A stretch of DNA of 64,000 nt, taken from assembly GCA_963669155.1 (NCBI GenBank), contig OZ022588.1, positions 7,841,335 through 7,905,334 of the forward strand, written 5' to 3'. The position numbers were made by a program, and so were the translations under genes. Below the pieces are notes generated by a model that did not search any database, was not told where the DNA came from, and worked only from the letters and a program-made list of their open reading frames with translations. The stretch comes from Arbacia lixula (taxonomy: Eukaryota > Echinodermata > Echinoidea > Arbacioida > Arbaciidae). Below are positions 13,831 through 28,404 of the stretch, piece after piece; within the stretch, counting starts at the first letter, position 1, and the number at the start of each line of letters is the position of its first letter.

Positions 13831-16800
13831 CCCTTCTTTCTGTCTCTTGCTCTTTCTGTTTCCTTTTTTTTGTCTCACCTGAACGAAGTTTGGCAGAGAC
13901 CTAGTAATCACTTTTCCTGTTAGTCTGCTAGTCTGTTAGTCTGTTAGTCTGTTAGTCTGTTGGTCTGTTACAAAAATGTTTTTCCTTAACTTGCTCTCAT
14001 TTCTTTATTTCTGTATCAATTGTGATCACACTTGGTACAAATAATCCTTGGATAATACCATGTGTGTCTTCATGAGGATGATGGGGTCAAAGATCATTAG
14101 GGGTCAAAACGTCAAATGATATGAGGCCATGTGCATCATTTTTCTCAAAGTTTTCGTTTGATTTTCTTTCATTTCTTTATTTCTGCATCAATTGTGATCA
14201 CACTTCGTACAAATGATCCTTGGGTTATACCATGTGTCTCTTCATGAGGCTGATGGGGTCAAAGGTCATCTAGGGGTCAAAAGGTTTGAAAATAATATTT
14301 GAAAAAAAACTTAGCACTGTTTATCGAATCATGCGAGACTCGTGGTTCGCGAACCACCTTGTTTTTGTGTACTGAACATATCTTCTACTCTTTATCTTCC
14401 TTTGGTTCTCTACCCTCCCTCCCTTTTCCATTGTCTGTTGTTTGTATCTCTCTATTTCAATCTTCCTATTATCTCCCTCTTTCCCCACCCAGCTGTTTCT
14501 CCTTTATCTCTCATTTCTTTGCCTCCTTCTCTCCTTTCTCTTTCCTCTCTCCTTCCTCTCTACTTCCTTTCTACTTTCTCTTTCCTCCCTCTGTTCTCCC
14601 TCATTCCTCTCTCCTTCCTTTCTCCTTCCTCTCTCCTTCCTCTCTCCTCCTTCCTCCCTCTCTCTTTCTTCTCTTCTTCCTCTCTCCTTCCTCTCTCTTT
14701 CTTCTCTTCTTCCTCTCTCCTTCCTCTGTCTTTCCTCTCTCCTCCCTTACTCCATCTCAGTATTTTTATGGAGTTTAATCCTTTGTTTGCCAGGCAACGT
14801 TGATTTTTGTACGTTGTACATAAAGCAGTAACCTTCTCTTATCTCCTTTTGCAGAATGGATGATGCTGAGGCATGCTTCATTCTCTCACCAAGGAATTTC
14901 ATGGACCGATGTGAAGCTGTAAGTATAGGCAACCTCTATCTGCCTCTTAACTATGTGGAGCATAGGGATCAGTCCCATGCAAAATGCATTCAGTAACGTG
15001 AAACCTGTGTGTAGTTACGGGCATATATATATGTGGGGAGTAAAAGTAAAATCATGGGCTTGTTCCCATTGATAGTGTTGAATCGTGCTGCTGTAAATAA
15101 GCGCGAGGCATGTTCATGCTCTATTTATATATATATCATTTTAAAGCTTAGAAGTGTAAGCATGGGAGCAGCTAGAGATTGGTACATTGTGCAAGGGTGT
15201 ATACACCTATCTATAACCCTCATTGAACCAAACAGTTGTAGTCCCACATCAATTAAACAACACAGCTTTTCACCTATGGGACTGAGAGAAACAATGCTTG
15301 CTTCTTGCATGCTATATATGTCTGTAATTACTGCTGTGGTCTTAAATGACACTCTCTACTAATTTGCTTGCTTACAAGCATGATTTCTAAGCATTGTTGT
15401 GCATCTTTATTAACCTGTTGAGTCCTGATTTTATGACAGCATTAGACGATTTATTTTGCAGCTCATATAGTTAGTCTATGTTTAGGTCATGATCTGAGTT
15501 GAACCACCTATGTATATAGACGGATTGATTGATGAACAATACATGGAGGAGTGCATAGTTTTGCTCGATTACCATTAGAGTTGTCTGTGTTTCTGCATTA
15601 TGTGCATGTTTAAGTTTTAGATTATTTTGGTATTGATTAACAACAGCATGATATAAACATGAATGTATGTAATCACTTCATACATAGAAAGATAAACAGT
15701 TAAGGAGGTAGATATATACACAGACATAGCTATATAAGTATATATGTAACGATTTAAAGGCAGATTGTGTTTGGCATGTGTATGTGTATGAGTTTGTGTA
15801 GGAGTTTGTACATGTATGTATGTGTGTATGTGTATGTATATATGTATGTATGCATTGTACACTGTATGTGTGTATGTGTATGTGTAGGAGTTTGTACATG
15901 TATGTATGTCTGTATGTGTTCGTGTGCCTGTGTATGTATGTATGTACACTGTATGTGTGTGTGAGTGTAGGAGTTTTTACATGTATGCATGTCTGTATGT
16001 GTCTGTGTGCCTGTGTGTGTATGTATGTATGTATGTATGTATGTATGTATGTATTTATTGTACACTGTATGTGTGTGTGTGTATTTGTGTGTCAGACATG
16101 AATAATATCAGTGTTAGATGTGAACTCACTCAAAAAGAGATCTTGTGCTATCTTCCTGTGATAAGAATCATCATAAAACACTCAGAAAATAAAAATCATT
16201 GTTCTGCTTTACTTATAACATTTATAACAAATTGAGTGATTATGAACCAGTGAATTGAATCCAGTTTGCAGTGGTTACCTGGAATTAACTCTTTGGGTGC
16301 CACGTTTGTTTTTATTTACAAGTAATACACACGTCCCGTAGAGCAGCGGTTTATCTAGCACTGAATGTGGTAATAAAGTTCACATGCAGTATAGGGTCCT
16401 ACATTCTCTTGTTTTCTTCTGCAGTAACATTCACTCAAATCCTAGTTCGCTTCTCATTTTCTGTAACCATAAGATTGAGTGTCGTACTTTGCAACTTTAC
16501 AACTCTCCTCCCCATCTTTAGGAATGTTTCGTCATTTGGTGTCATTCCCTAAACATATGTGCCATTGTCACATGGTTGCATTAGTGATGAGATGATCAAT
16601 TTTGCATGCAATTCTCACATAGCAGGGCTTTGTCCAGCATAGCAGAATGAGTGAGAGTATAAACTTAGCTTTTGCCTCCCCCTCCCATGTGTGTCAGCTA
16701 TTATGAACTTCAATTCAATTTTACTTTTCTTTGAAGAACTCATTGTAATGAAAAATTTTCCTCACAAAATGCGAGATGAGAATGTGAGTTTATATTCCAT

Positions 16801-19800
16801 TATCCTCGTTATCTATTTTTTATGAAAGGTTCACACTACAATTATGGAATAAAAGATATCTCCGATGTTGATTTCGCTCACAGAATCCTTAAATTCTCTC
16901 ATGTTTCATACCCACTTTGGTTATTCTAATGTGCATTTCAGCAATATCTCCAGTTTTGATCCCATGCTCTAATCCTTACATCTCTCGATTGTGTTTGACC
17001 CCCCATTGTTCCTGTAGAAGTGGTATTTAACAAAGCATGTGAATGCATATCATACCATTTCTCATTTGTAATTTACATTTTAGAAATATCTCCAGTAGTG
17101 ATTCCACTCTTGGATCCTTACATCTCTCTATTGTTTTTTGATCTCCATTGTTGTTACCATGGGAACGCATTCAGGGCCTGCAGGGTGAATGGCAGGCAAG
17201 CCCCCCAAACCTGCGGCTAAAGGGGACAGTACCCGCTGTCCATAGTATACGGGACAGAATTGTAAGAGCGCCCTCTCTAGTTTTGCCGTGTAACCGACCA
17301 ATTTGGTCCCCCCCTCCAATTTTCCCCCTCCAATTTCCCCTCTCTGATTTTTTCCCTGTCCCCAGCCAGCCCCCATATCATGGAATGAAACTTCATACAC
17401 GCATTTTCCTTCCTGATATCATTCTGTCTTCCTCATCATCATCCATTCTTTGAAACCTCATCTTGCATTTTTGTATGGAGTGTATTTCAATAGGCTAATC
17501 CAGTGAAACCAGGGAAGTGTTTCACCGAGCTGTTCTTAAGCTACAAACAACTTAACACGCTACTAATGACCCTTTATTGTGCTAAATCAGATTCTCAATG
17601 ATTTTGATCCCCATCAGCTTAAGTTGAAATCTGATCTCAATCAATCAAACTTCTTGTTGTTAACAAGGATCTGATCACGAAGTTTATGGGGTATCTGATT
17701 AAGCATAAGAAAGGGTAATCAGTTGTGCGTCAAGTCGTTCTTAGCTTAAAGATGGCCCTTCCCTTTTACAAACATCTGCAAACTTCATGAAAGTTTACAC
17801 ATATTTAGCATGTATCTTTGGGATACCAACTGTGAAATTTTAAGGTCAGAGGTACTATAACTCCCCTAGGATAAATCAAAATCTAATTAGTTTTCACTGA
17901 GATTTGACTATTTACGTGGTATGAAAAAAAAAAGCTTGATCAGTTATCGAAGATTATTTTCTCAAAACCAAATATTACGCTTTATCAATTCCAGGGAAAT
18001 GTTGTATAGCCACTCTCTCTCAAATGATGACAAAGTCATGGAACTTTCAGATTTAGGTCTGCAAAAGGGACGGGCTACCTTTAAGAACAGCTTGGTGAAA
18101 CAACCCCCTGTATATAAAGACAGCTTAAGGGAGACGAGAATTGTGGTCTTTGTGTACAGGTTTCAATGAGAAATGCTGTTCATGGAAAACAAATTATATC
18201 GTCTTTATAGGCAGGTGGTCTTTATTTATGGGTGGTTGTTAAAGCATATTTTACTGTTTGTAATCAGGACTTGATGAATGATAATGCAGCTCTAATAAAT
18301 TTCATGGTAATAAGTCTAAATTTGCTAAGCTCATTTGCCATAAAGCATTGTGTGTAACTTTTCCAAGACTGTCTGGTGAATGGTGAATGGGAAAACTGAT
18401 ATGAAGTAAATGAAAGTTTGTTTTCCACATGACTGATTCAGAACTACCAACCAGTACAATTTTGGTAGCATGCAGTTTTCCGGGCTGGACCGCATACTGG
18501 TTAACACTTATGTTAATGTTAGACAATGTTGCCATGGTAATGACTAATTATCCATGAGCATTGTAACCATTGCCATGGTACCTGCAGTCATTGGTATTAT
18601 AATTTACCAACATTTTAAGAGCTGTATCGACATTGCCCACAAGTTAGTAGTCACTTCTCTTAAACAGTCTTGTGCGGGTTTGTACAAGCCTCTCTCCCTT
18701 CTGCATTTATCCTAAGTGAATCGTTCGGACCCATTAAGCATGAAACATTGATCGTTTTACTCTTTTTTTCCGGGTTTTTTTATTCCATGGATGCATGACT
18801 TGGTGCAGTCTCTTTGATTTCTATGAGTGATTGAGGATGGAAATGAATATAGCTTGATGGTGCTTTGAGGCCTCATCAGATGATTGCATGTACCAACATG
18901 CTTGCATCTGATTGGTTGTGTGTTTAATTTTGAATTCCCAAAAGATTGCATGTCTAAACATGTAGGATTCTGATTGGTTGTGTGTTTGATTTGCAGTCCC
19001 CAAAGATTGCATATTTAACTATATGCTTGCTTTTGATTGGTTGTGTGTTTGATTATGAATTCCCAAAAGATTGCATGTCCGAACATGCAGGACTCTGATT
19101 GGTTGTGTGTTTGATTTGCAGTCCCAAAAAAATTGTTTCATTCTTGCTTCTGATTGGCTGCTGGTTTGAAGTGCAGATTGTTTGCTGAACTTATCAGATG
19201 AGGTCGTGGTGTCTATAGTCATTTTGGGTTTCACTGGTTAGCACCTTGCATGCTGTGAGAAATATTTCATTGTTCTCATTATTAACTGTAAGTATAGATA
19301 TTCAATGGTATGTATATATAAATATGTGTGTGTTTTTATTGCAGAGAGAATGGGAAAAGGGAAAGGAGAGAGGAAATGAGAGAGAGACAAAGAGAGAGAC
19401 AGACAGATAGATAGACAGACAGAGGAGGGGGATTTAAAAAAAATAAAAAATGGTCATAGAAGGATGTATGAGGAGACATTGAGAATTAGAGAATTCTTGG
19501 GTTGGAGATGAAAATGAGAGAAATGTATTATTATCCTTGTTTTATTTATGACTAGCAAACATCATAAAACATGTATAACATATATTTAAAAAATCAACAG
19601 GTGGTGGGGTCTGAAGACGACAGGAAAAAGCACACACGTTTTTTCATTATTGTTTGTTTTATATTCCATTTCTTGTCAGTAAGTGTGGTCAGTTTATAAT
19701 AATTGTTCATATGCACTATTTACCAATGTATTCACCTTGTATTTTGCATTATCTGCTTACTCTAAATGTGTTTGTTTTTTTCAGTAAGAAGTATAGATAT

Positions 19801-21802
19801 ATCATGTATGCTATGTACATGCATATGAAAGCAGGTGGTAAGAACTTGTTTGGGGGGTATTTTTTAAATTACAATTCCATATCATGATAAAACAAATAAA
19901 ATAAATCACTCAAATACAAGAGTGAAGGTGAAATATGGATTAATCATTTAACCTTCCTTTTTTTGTTTAAAGTGATGTTTATGTGGTGAAAAGTGTTTTT
20001 TTTAACAACCTGAATAATTAAAAGCTATACCTCTTGTGTCCATTGCGTGTTTGCCTATGTTAGCTGCTGCTAGGTCTGGCAAACAGCAGTACATTGGTTA
20101 AAGCTGAATATACAATATGACCACAAAAAGGACAAGTTCCTGTTTGTGATCACTGAAGAGATTTATTATTTTGTTTTTCTAAAATTAAGCTTAATTTTGT
20201 ATTACTTACCATCCCAACCCATCACTAACTGAGAGGGAGATCTGTCAGTTGTGATAGAGCTGTTTTTTGATGCTGTACGGATCTATGTCTCCTAAAGTTC
20301 CATTAGTTTACCAATATTGGTCAAATTCTCAATGTGATGGGTTCTTCTCATCATTCAAATGTAAACATTGTTTACTATATTTTGATACTATGTCCTTCTA
20401 GTTTTGTCTAGTTTTATCTGTAAATAAAGAAGAGATGAATAGTAATAAAGTCATGTGCAATTTGGTATCATTGCCACAAGTTTTTTTAATACCATAAATA
20501 TATCAGTGGAACCTGGTCTGAAAAAAAGTATAATTATTATTGTTTGTATTATTTTTGGTGGGGGAGGAGAGGGGGGATTTTCATTAACAACCATGACAAT
20601 GTTTTCCTCTTCATTAATATTTGTTTTTTGGGGGGGTTTTGGGGGTGGATGAGATTCTGACATTACGAGGGCAGACTTGCCTGTCACTCCCGTGTAGTCT
20701 TATTTGCTGATTTAGGTATAAAAGAAACATTCGCCAAGCTAAGTGTGAAGCACCTCTTGGATGCTAGCTCTTCATTTTCTTTGTCTGTTTCATTTTGGTT
20801 GCTAGGATCAGCAGACGATACTAAGAACCTGGGCTGTCAAAGATTTTGCACCCAATGTTCAGCTGTTCATCCAGATCCTGAAGCCAGAAAACAGATTCCA
20901 CGTCCAATTTGCAGGTATAGTCATGTTTAATGTCACTACATTTTTTATGTGATATTCATTAACATTTTATTAATTTCTTTATTTTTGATACGCATTGGAG
21001 TCATTATTTCGGAGTAATTGAGATAGGATAATTGTATTATCATTCAGGAATTTGTCTATTGATACATTATCATATCAGCAAAAGTTTTAGAAAAAAATGA
21101 CATATTTTGGGGGAATTATTTGCAAATAAACATTTGTATTCACTAACCCTGTAATCTTGCTCTCTAAATTCAAGTTTTAAAAAAAATGATTTTTTCTGGG
21201 TATTGTCTGTTTATGCATGTTATATAACAACAGTGGAAAGTCTGTACAATGCATCATTACGCACCAATGGAATATTCCATGAAGAACTACATGTATGATC
21301 AGGGATCATGTTACTATCATTTTCTTCCCTTCCTATCTTGTCTAACTTTTCTCCAAACTTTTCCTCATCTGATTCACCAATTTTTCTACTTCTTACCAAT
21401 GCAACTCATCATAGTTTTATTTCCCTTTATCCCTCTTATTACAAAGGCATGACGTGACCATTGCTTTATACAAGTAAATAAACCTATGGTATTGAGATGG
21501 TTGATGTCTTTATTTTCACATCTTCACCCCCTTAGAACATGTGGTGTGTGAGGATGAGTTCAAGTACGCTCTGCTAGCCAACAACTGCCTTTGCCCTGGG
21601 ACATCCACCTTTGTTACTCTCCTCATCCATACATCAAGAGGGGTGTAAGTATTGTTAACCTTTAGCTTACTGGAATCGGGAGGACCATGTGTTTGGTGTT
21701 TGGGAATGATACAATCTAGGAGTCAACGGGTTAAGGGGGGAAGGAGGGGTTAAAGTTTATGTCTTGTGGGGATGATGAAAGGGGGTAGAATTTATCCTGC
21801 AT

Positions 21803-21837
<35 letters not shown>

Positions 21838-24800
21838 TGTAAGCAGTTTGCTCCTAAATAGAAATGAGAATGAACTGAGCATTCCTGAGGGGGGAGGGGG
21901 GGAGGAGGGGAGGGGGGGAGAGGGGGTGGGGGGAGGGTGATATACTTATTCCTCAGTGGTGCTCAAAGTGGTGTTAGTTTTTGAAAAGTAGAGGAGGGGT
22001 AGTTGTTCTGCAATGTGTTGATAAGGGGGTATATGTTGGATGTGCTCCAGTTGGTATGGTGATGGGAGGATGAATGTTTTGAAAATATACACTTTCTTTC
22101 TTGTGCATGTACTTCTTATTTTTTTGGAAGTTATGTCAATTAAACTAGCTACAACACCAATTTAATGCACATGCTGTTCAGGAAATGTATAATCACATAT
22201 CAAAGTATCTAGCGATCTCTTGGGTTACTAATTAAAAAAACTCTAATGATGAATTATCTGTGGGAATCAAGTTACTAGTGCGAATGATGTTGTGTCAATT
22301 CCTCCTCCACCAAGCATAATGCTAAGCTATTGGTTTTGTGCTAAGAGAGTTATGTGATGTATTTTCTGTAGGGAGGGCTGTGGCTCGCACTCCCAGTGGC
22401 AGCGGACGTATGGCCGTTGCTCGGGCAACGAGGTCTATCACATCGTGCTAGGCAACAGCAAGTTCTTCAGCGAATATGAGGGCAAGAGCTTTACGTACGC
22501 ATCCTTTCATGCCCACAAGAAGTGAGTACACTATGACAAGTAGCGCCCACCTTTTATTCTATCACCGCATTTTTTAAAAATTCGCCTTCTTTCATTTGTA
22601 TGGCCTAGTAACCACAGGCTTATATATGGCAATTCTGATATTACATATAAAACACAAACTTGTTTCAAATAAAGTTTGATTTTTTATGACTTTTGCGCAT
22701 TAGGCAGTGATGAAATTTCTCTTTGATAGCATATTAGAAGTGTATGAAACATTTCTGTGTATTTCAAACATTTCATGTTAGATCTCCACCCCCTCTCCTT
22801 GTTAATCACAGAAACTTATGGAAATGAGTTGCGGTTCAAAAATCGCAACTTTTGAAATCTCTTCATTGGAAAGTAACCTTTCTGATAAGTTTACTTGGGT
22901 TGCGATAGAAAACCTCAAATTTCTCGTTAGTAATACTGCGGAGGGTCTGGGAATTTGGAATGATTGTAATTCAAATTTCCTCCTCAACACTCCACCCAAG
23001 GTATGGCGTGTCACTCGTCGGGATACAGAAAGCGGAGGAGAACGCCAAGATCCAGCTCAACCCCGGCCCCAGGCACACCATGCGTGCATCGGACACCTGC
23101 TTCTACATGAACATCTCGCCCGAGGAGAACTCCTCCTTCATCCTGAGCCATCCCAACGAGGATAGCGACAACAAGGAAAGCAAGATGGACAAGTCTCCCA
23201 GCTACGTCTATGACAGCAATGGCACCGGCACCTCGCGCATTGAGAGCGCCATCGCAAGCGTTGGTACGCTATTTTTGGCTAAATTATATCTGCCATCCCA
23301 CTATTTATACCATGGCCCATTGCAATATTGTATTTGGGCTTTGATGATTGCACTCATATATCATGCTTTGTAAATCATGGTATAAAGGAACAAAAATAAA
23401 TGTATTGCAGGGATGAATGTTTGTTTCCTAATGCTTATGGCTTATTTTTCTGATTTCTTATCAACCTGTTGCTCACAATAAGATTTCCAGGCTTCCTAAG
23501 CCCTGGTCAAGTTAGGATGTCAAAATTTGCCATGGAATTGCAGTAACCAAAGGGGTGTGGCTTAATTGCAGTTTATAATGAATTATTTGAAGTTTATTCA
23601 TATTGTCTGTACAGCAAGTTACATGGGAGTCGTGCCGCTCAGTATCTAAGTGAAGAAAAAGAAAAGAAAAAGTCACAAAGATCCAGGCTGAGTTAAAAAA
23701 AAACTGGGTTAAGGCATGAAAGTAATGTTTTGGGGAGATGAATGTTTATTTTTCCAAAACTTATTGTGTCTTTTTTCCTGATTTCTTTTTTAAAACAAAC
23801 TTTAATTACACCTAATGACATGTTGACCTCCTTTGCTATGCAGGCTCCATGGCACTAGAGTTACATCACTTTGGCAGTACCCGGTCCCGAGACAGCAGCA
23901 CAGGAGCAGCGACATCCCCCTCATCGACCTCCTCATCGTCCGACACCAGGGGCAAATTTGAGTCACCTCGGGGGAGAGCTGGGGCGAGTAAGTGTGCTCT
24001 TCTTGATGATTCTTTTCACAGTGTCTATTTCTCCTCTTTTTATGTTTCTAAATATAGAGCATATATATATATATAAGTTATACATGCTCTGTTAATTCAA
24101 ATAAACCCAAAATTAATGAGAATTCAGGGCAACCTACTCCCAATGTGTCTAGATGTATTTTTCTATGAAGAGCAGATATACAGATATTTATTGAAGCAAT
24201 TAATCATTCCAAAGCATATTGTACAAGAAAATTGAATAGATCAACAAAAATCAGTGAATTCAGTTAATTTTACCCCATATGTTTGTCTAGATGAATGTTT
24301 CTAAATTAAAAGCATGAATATAGAAGCTCTCCTAAGCATTGTGCAAGAAACTTAAATAAACACAAAATATATATGAATTCCGTGCGTTAATTTACCCCAT
24401 ACTTTGTCCCTCAAGCTGGTCTATGAGTCGACACCTCCCCCACGCTCCTCATTGGACCAGGTCTTTGATAGAAACCACCTCATGCCTATTTTCTCTTTTA
24501 TGTTTCCAGATAATGTGTGTACAAGCTCTCCTAAGCATTTTGCAAGAAACGTAGATAAAGACTTCATTGCCTTTTACTCCATATTTTGTCCCTCTAGCTG
24601 GTCTACGAGTGGACATCCCCCCTCGCTCCTCATTGGACCAGGCCATGGATAGAAACCACCTCATGCCTCCAGGAGGTGAAGACAGAGGGCTGGTCCTCGC
24701 CAAGCCGGGTGAGACCAGCGAGGAGCCGGAAGAGCCCATTGTGCCCAGGGGGAGGGAGGGACGGCGCCCGTCCATCATGCCTGTCCTGGAGACCATGTCT

Positions 24801-27800
24801 TCAGACCCGGAGGATGATCAGCTCAAGGATGACCGGCCGCTCCAGGCGCAGAAGCAGGTTGCTATAGAAACCGAGGATGTTTCTGTCTGGGATGAGGAGG
24901 ATCCGTAAGTTTTTTTTATTGACAAGGTGCTGGAAGAAGTTTTGCTTTTAATTAATGCCGATTAGAGTGATGATGATAACTGATGATGAAGATTGTAATG
25001 ATAACATGATGGTAGATATGAAGGATGCTGGTGATGGTGGTAGTTGCGATGATGCTGATGTTATGATGATGATGATGGTGGTGGTGGTGATGGCAATGAT
25101 AATAGATGGCAGCGGTGGTGCTAGTTGAGATGATAATGATGACAATGATGGTAGCAGTAGTTATTGTTCTGGTGATGGTGAAATTAATGATAATGATAAA
25201 AGTGGGCAGTGGGGGTGGTGGTGGAGATGATGATGATGATGATGATGATGATGAGGATGAGGATGAGGATGAGGATGATGATGATGGTGATGATGAAGAT
25301 GATAATGATGGTAGTGATACTGGCCAATCGATAGAGATGATGATATTGGTGGTGGTGGTGGTGGTGATAATGTTGGCAGGAGCAGCCGTTTGATAAAGAC
25401 AATAACAGTATCGGTGATGACGATGATGCTAATAATGATGATAGCACTGATGATGACATGATAGTTATTAGCTCTTTAACATTCCCGCAATTTTTGGCAA
25501 AGCTGATATTGAATCTCTTCTTTCTTTCTTTCCTAGGTGGACCAAAGGCCAGCCACCAACCGTTCCCTTCATCGGTTACCAGCCAGGAAGTTGCCATCTT
25601 CTGTCACAGCCCAAGAAACTCTGCTGTCTGGAGATAGATCAGGTAAGATTGATTTCCTAGCTTCAATTATGTTTTCATATTTTTGCGTGACTTACCTGCC
25701 AACAACTATGATATTGTAGAAATTATTCCTCCTTTTGTGGTGGGGTATATTATCCACCATTATTAATTTAGATTTCTCTCCTATTCCATGTAAAACAAAA
25801 ATTCCATGACATACAAAATGTGTAAATATTCTGAATATTACTTAACAGCATTCTTACTTCCTGCCAGGGGAAGTTAACAGCTATGGTGTGAATTTAAAAA
25901 GTATACAAGGAAACAAAAAAACAACTGTGGGGGAATATATTTCAAAAGAAGCAATGCAACACCAACTGACTAATCAGAGGTCCATAAGGAAGCCCACAGA
26001 TCCAGTTAGCAAAAACTGACATAAAGCAGGCAATTATCACCTGATAATGAAAAGAGAACTTTACATAGTAATATTTTCAAATCAGAGGAAGGTATTTAGT
26101 GATGTGAAATTAACAAACTTTAATTTCAGGATATTGCACTAAAAGAAATTAAAGTTAAACAGTCTCGCAAACATATATGTTGAAAATTGTATCTTACTAA
26201 ATATGTTTACTATGAGGGCCAGACTCTACAAGTGCTTGTGTTATTTTTTGGTGTTTATTGGCAACACCTATACAAGATTGTATAAGTGCATCTATACTCA
26301 AATATTTTTGATAATTTTTGATATATATTGTTATTGATGTTGTTTTTATGAATAAAACCATCATATTATATCAAAATATGATAAATGACCCCCTTCTGTT
26401 ACTTTCTGTCATGTGACAGCCATGTGATCACTCCAGCTGGCTGCATGCTGCGGAGTACAACTGGCCCAACAACTGCATCATCCTGGCCGTGGAGTACGCA
26501 GCCATGGGCATGGTTGACTTCATCGTGCCGTTGAGGGCGCACTGGAGACCCAAGCACACGCTCAAACCCATCGTAGTCCTCGTGGAGAAGAAGTGAGAGC
26601 TCCTAGAACTGTTATTAATGCTTGCCCGCTAAAATACCACTCTATAGGTTTTGTTTGTGTTACTGTAAAAAAAATACATGCATGGCACAGAAAAAGTTAT
26701 ACAAGAAGAATATCGCAAAACTTCAATTCCTGTTGCGTATGGTTAGATTTCCTGGCTTTGTGAACCTCGGTCCAGTATGGATGTCAAAATTTGCAACGGA
26801 TCTGCAGTAACAACAAAGGGATGTGGCTTATTGTGCCTTATAAGGAAATTGAAGTTTATTCATTTACCTGCTGTCTATTCGCGGTACAGCAGATCATGTG
26901 GAAGTCGCGCTGCTTAGTATCTGAGTGTAGAAAAGTCAGCCCTCCAATACGCAGGCTTAGTACAGAACAAGGTAGTTTTGTTAAGCACAGAAAGAGCAGA
27001 AATCATATTTGATTAAACATTCGAGGAAGATTTGACAATTGTATATGTAGTGTGGCTGGTTGCATTTGAAAGTCTAAACCCTATACTATCCAAACAACAT
27101 TTGCGCTTGTACCATAATGACATAGAACTACCTCTCTACAAAGACCAGTGTCTGTAAAGACCACCTGTCTGTAAAGACCACCTCTCTGTAAAGACCACTG
27201 AACTGAATCCCTTCATAGTAGGCTGCATATCATTGCACCTGTCAAGTCCACTTGTCTTCTGTTTTCCATGGTGTATAGCAGTTGTGTGACTACATATCTA
27301 TCTGAAAGTCGAGTTCATAGTTGCAATGTGCGCATGAGCAGATTATTCCTGGTACGAATGACCTTGGGCCAATTGTACCACTCACGGAGTAAAATGGAAC
27401 TTCCATAGATAGTGGACCACATTTATACCCATTATAATGCAGATATGACAACAGCGATTCAGCTCTGAGAAGGTAGTGAAAGAACATTCCACCATGTGCA
27501 CCTGCTTCTATTGTTGGTATAGGCATGCTGTAAAATAACACGCCTACACATGCAGCTTCATGATCAAATCGCTAGTCGTTCTTGATTCAGTGGATTGTCC
27601 GACCATGATGTATCTATGAACCTGTTTAATTGTTTGCATTGGTGATGATGCATATTCACAAATACATCTAAAGAATTATTTCAACCAATGGATAACACAA
27701 TGTGCTTCCATCTTCTTTCCAGACCTGACCCGTGCTTTCTGGAGTGTATAGCAGCGTTCCCAATGGTCTACTACATGATAGGAACCATTGACAAGTAAGA

Positions 27801-28371
27801 ACCGATACAAATGTGTTTATGTAGGAGACATACATTCCAGATAAATATCTTAAAATCACTTAAAAGCAATAACTAGTGCATAAGGATTACCTGAAAGATT
27901 TAGTGATTTCAATTGAAAGGCTCACTAGTTGGTGTTATATAAACTTAAAGGAACAAGCTACAAAAAAATCACCAAAGACAAATGGGCTGTCGATAATATT
28001 GTGTAGCTGTGAAGAAGGAGAAGTAATGAAATTAGTTAGCAATTTTGAAATGCTATAGGATACCAGCTGACGGCAGAGGCATGTATTATAAATAGATAAT
28101 CATTGAAGAACAAGCATGCACACTTGTTGACATGGTCCCATTTCAAAATTCAAAACTCCTTTTGGCCATGTATTTTTTTTAATGAAAGAAATTGCATGAG
28201 ATGTTGGTGAGGTTTAAACAGGACAGTGCTTTTGGATTGCAGTGGGGGAGAAATATATCACAGAATATTATTGATTATCCTGTACCATAATCTTTTTCTC
28301 AATCATCTAGAACTCTGAATGAGAGGAAGCTCGTGGAATATTTGGGCTAGGTTCTTTTTTTTAAAAAAAGG

Positions 28372-28404
<33 letters not shown>

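Noticed and set aside
13516-13923. 135- and 86-codon plus-strand open frames
   Set aside because: They are almost entirely Ser-Leu repeats read through a TC microsatellite.
14299-14831. Three overlapping 129-159-codon frames
   Set aside because: Pyrimidine-rich low complexity open in all three frames; no domain.
15617-16235. Several 65-110-codon frames on both strands rich in His/Thr/Tyr or Cys/Met/Val
   Set aside because: Products of the GTAT microsatellite.
22818-23165. 115-codon frame overlapping KCNT exon 12 in another frame
   Set aside because: Shadow of the real exon; the channel frame is fixed by homology and phase.
25106-25597. Asp-rich plus-strand and Ile/His-rich minus-strand frames
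   Set aside because: GAT repeat translated on both strands.
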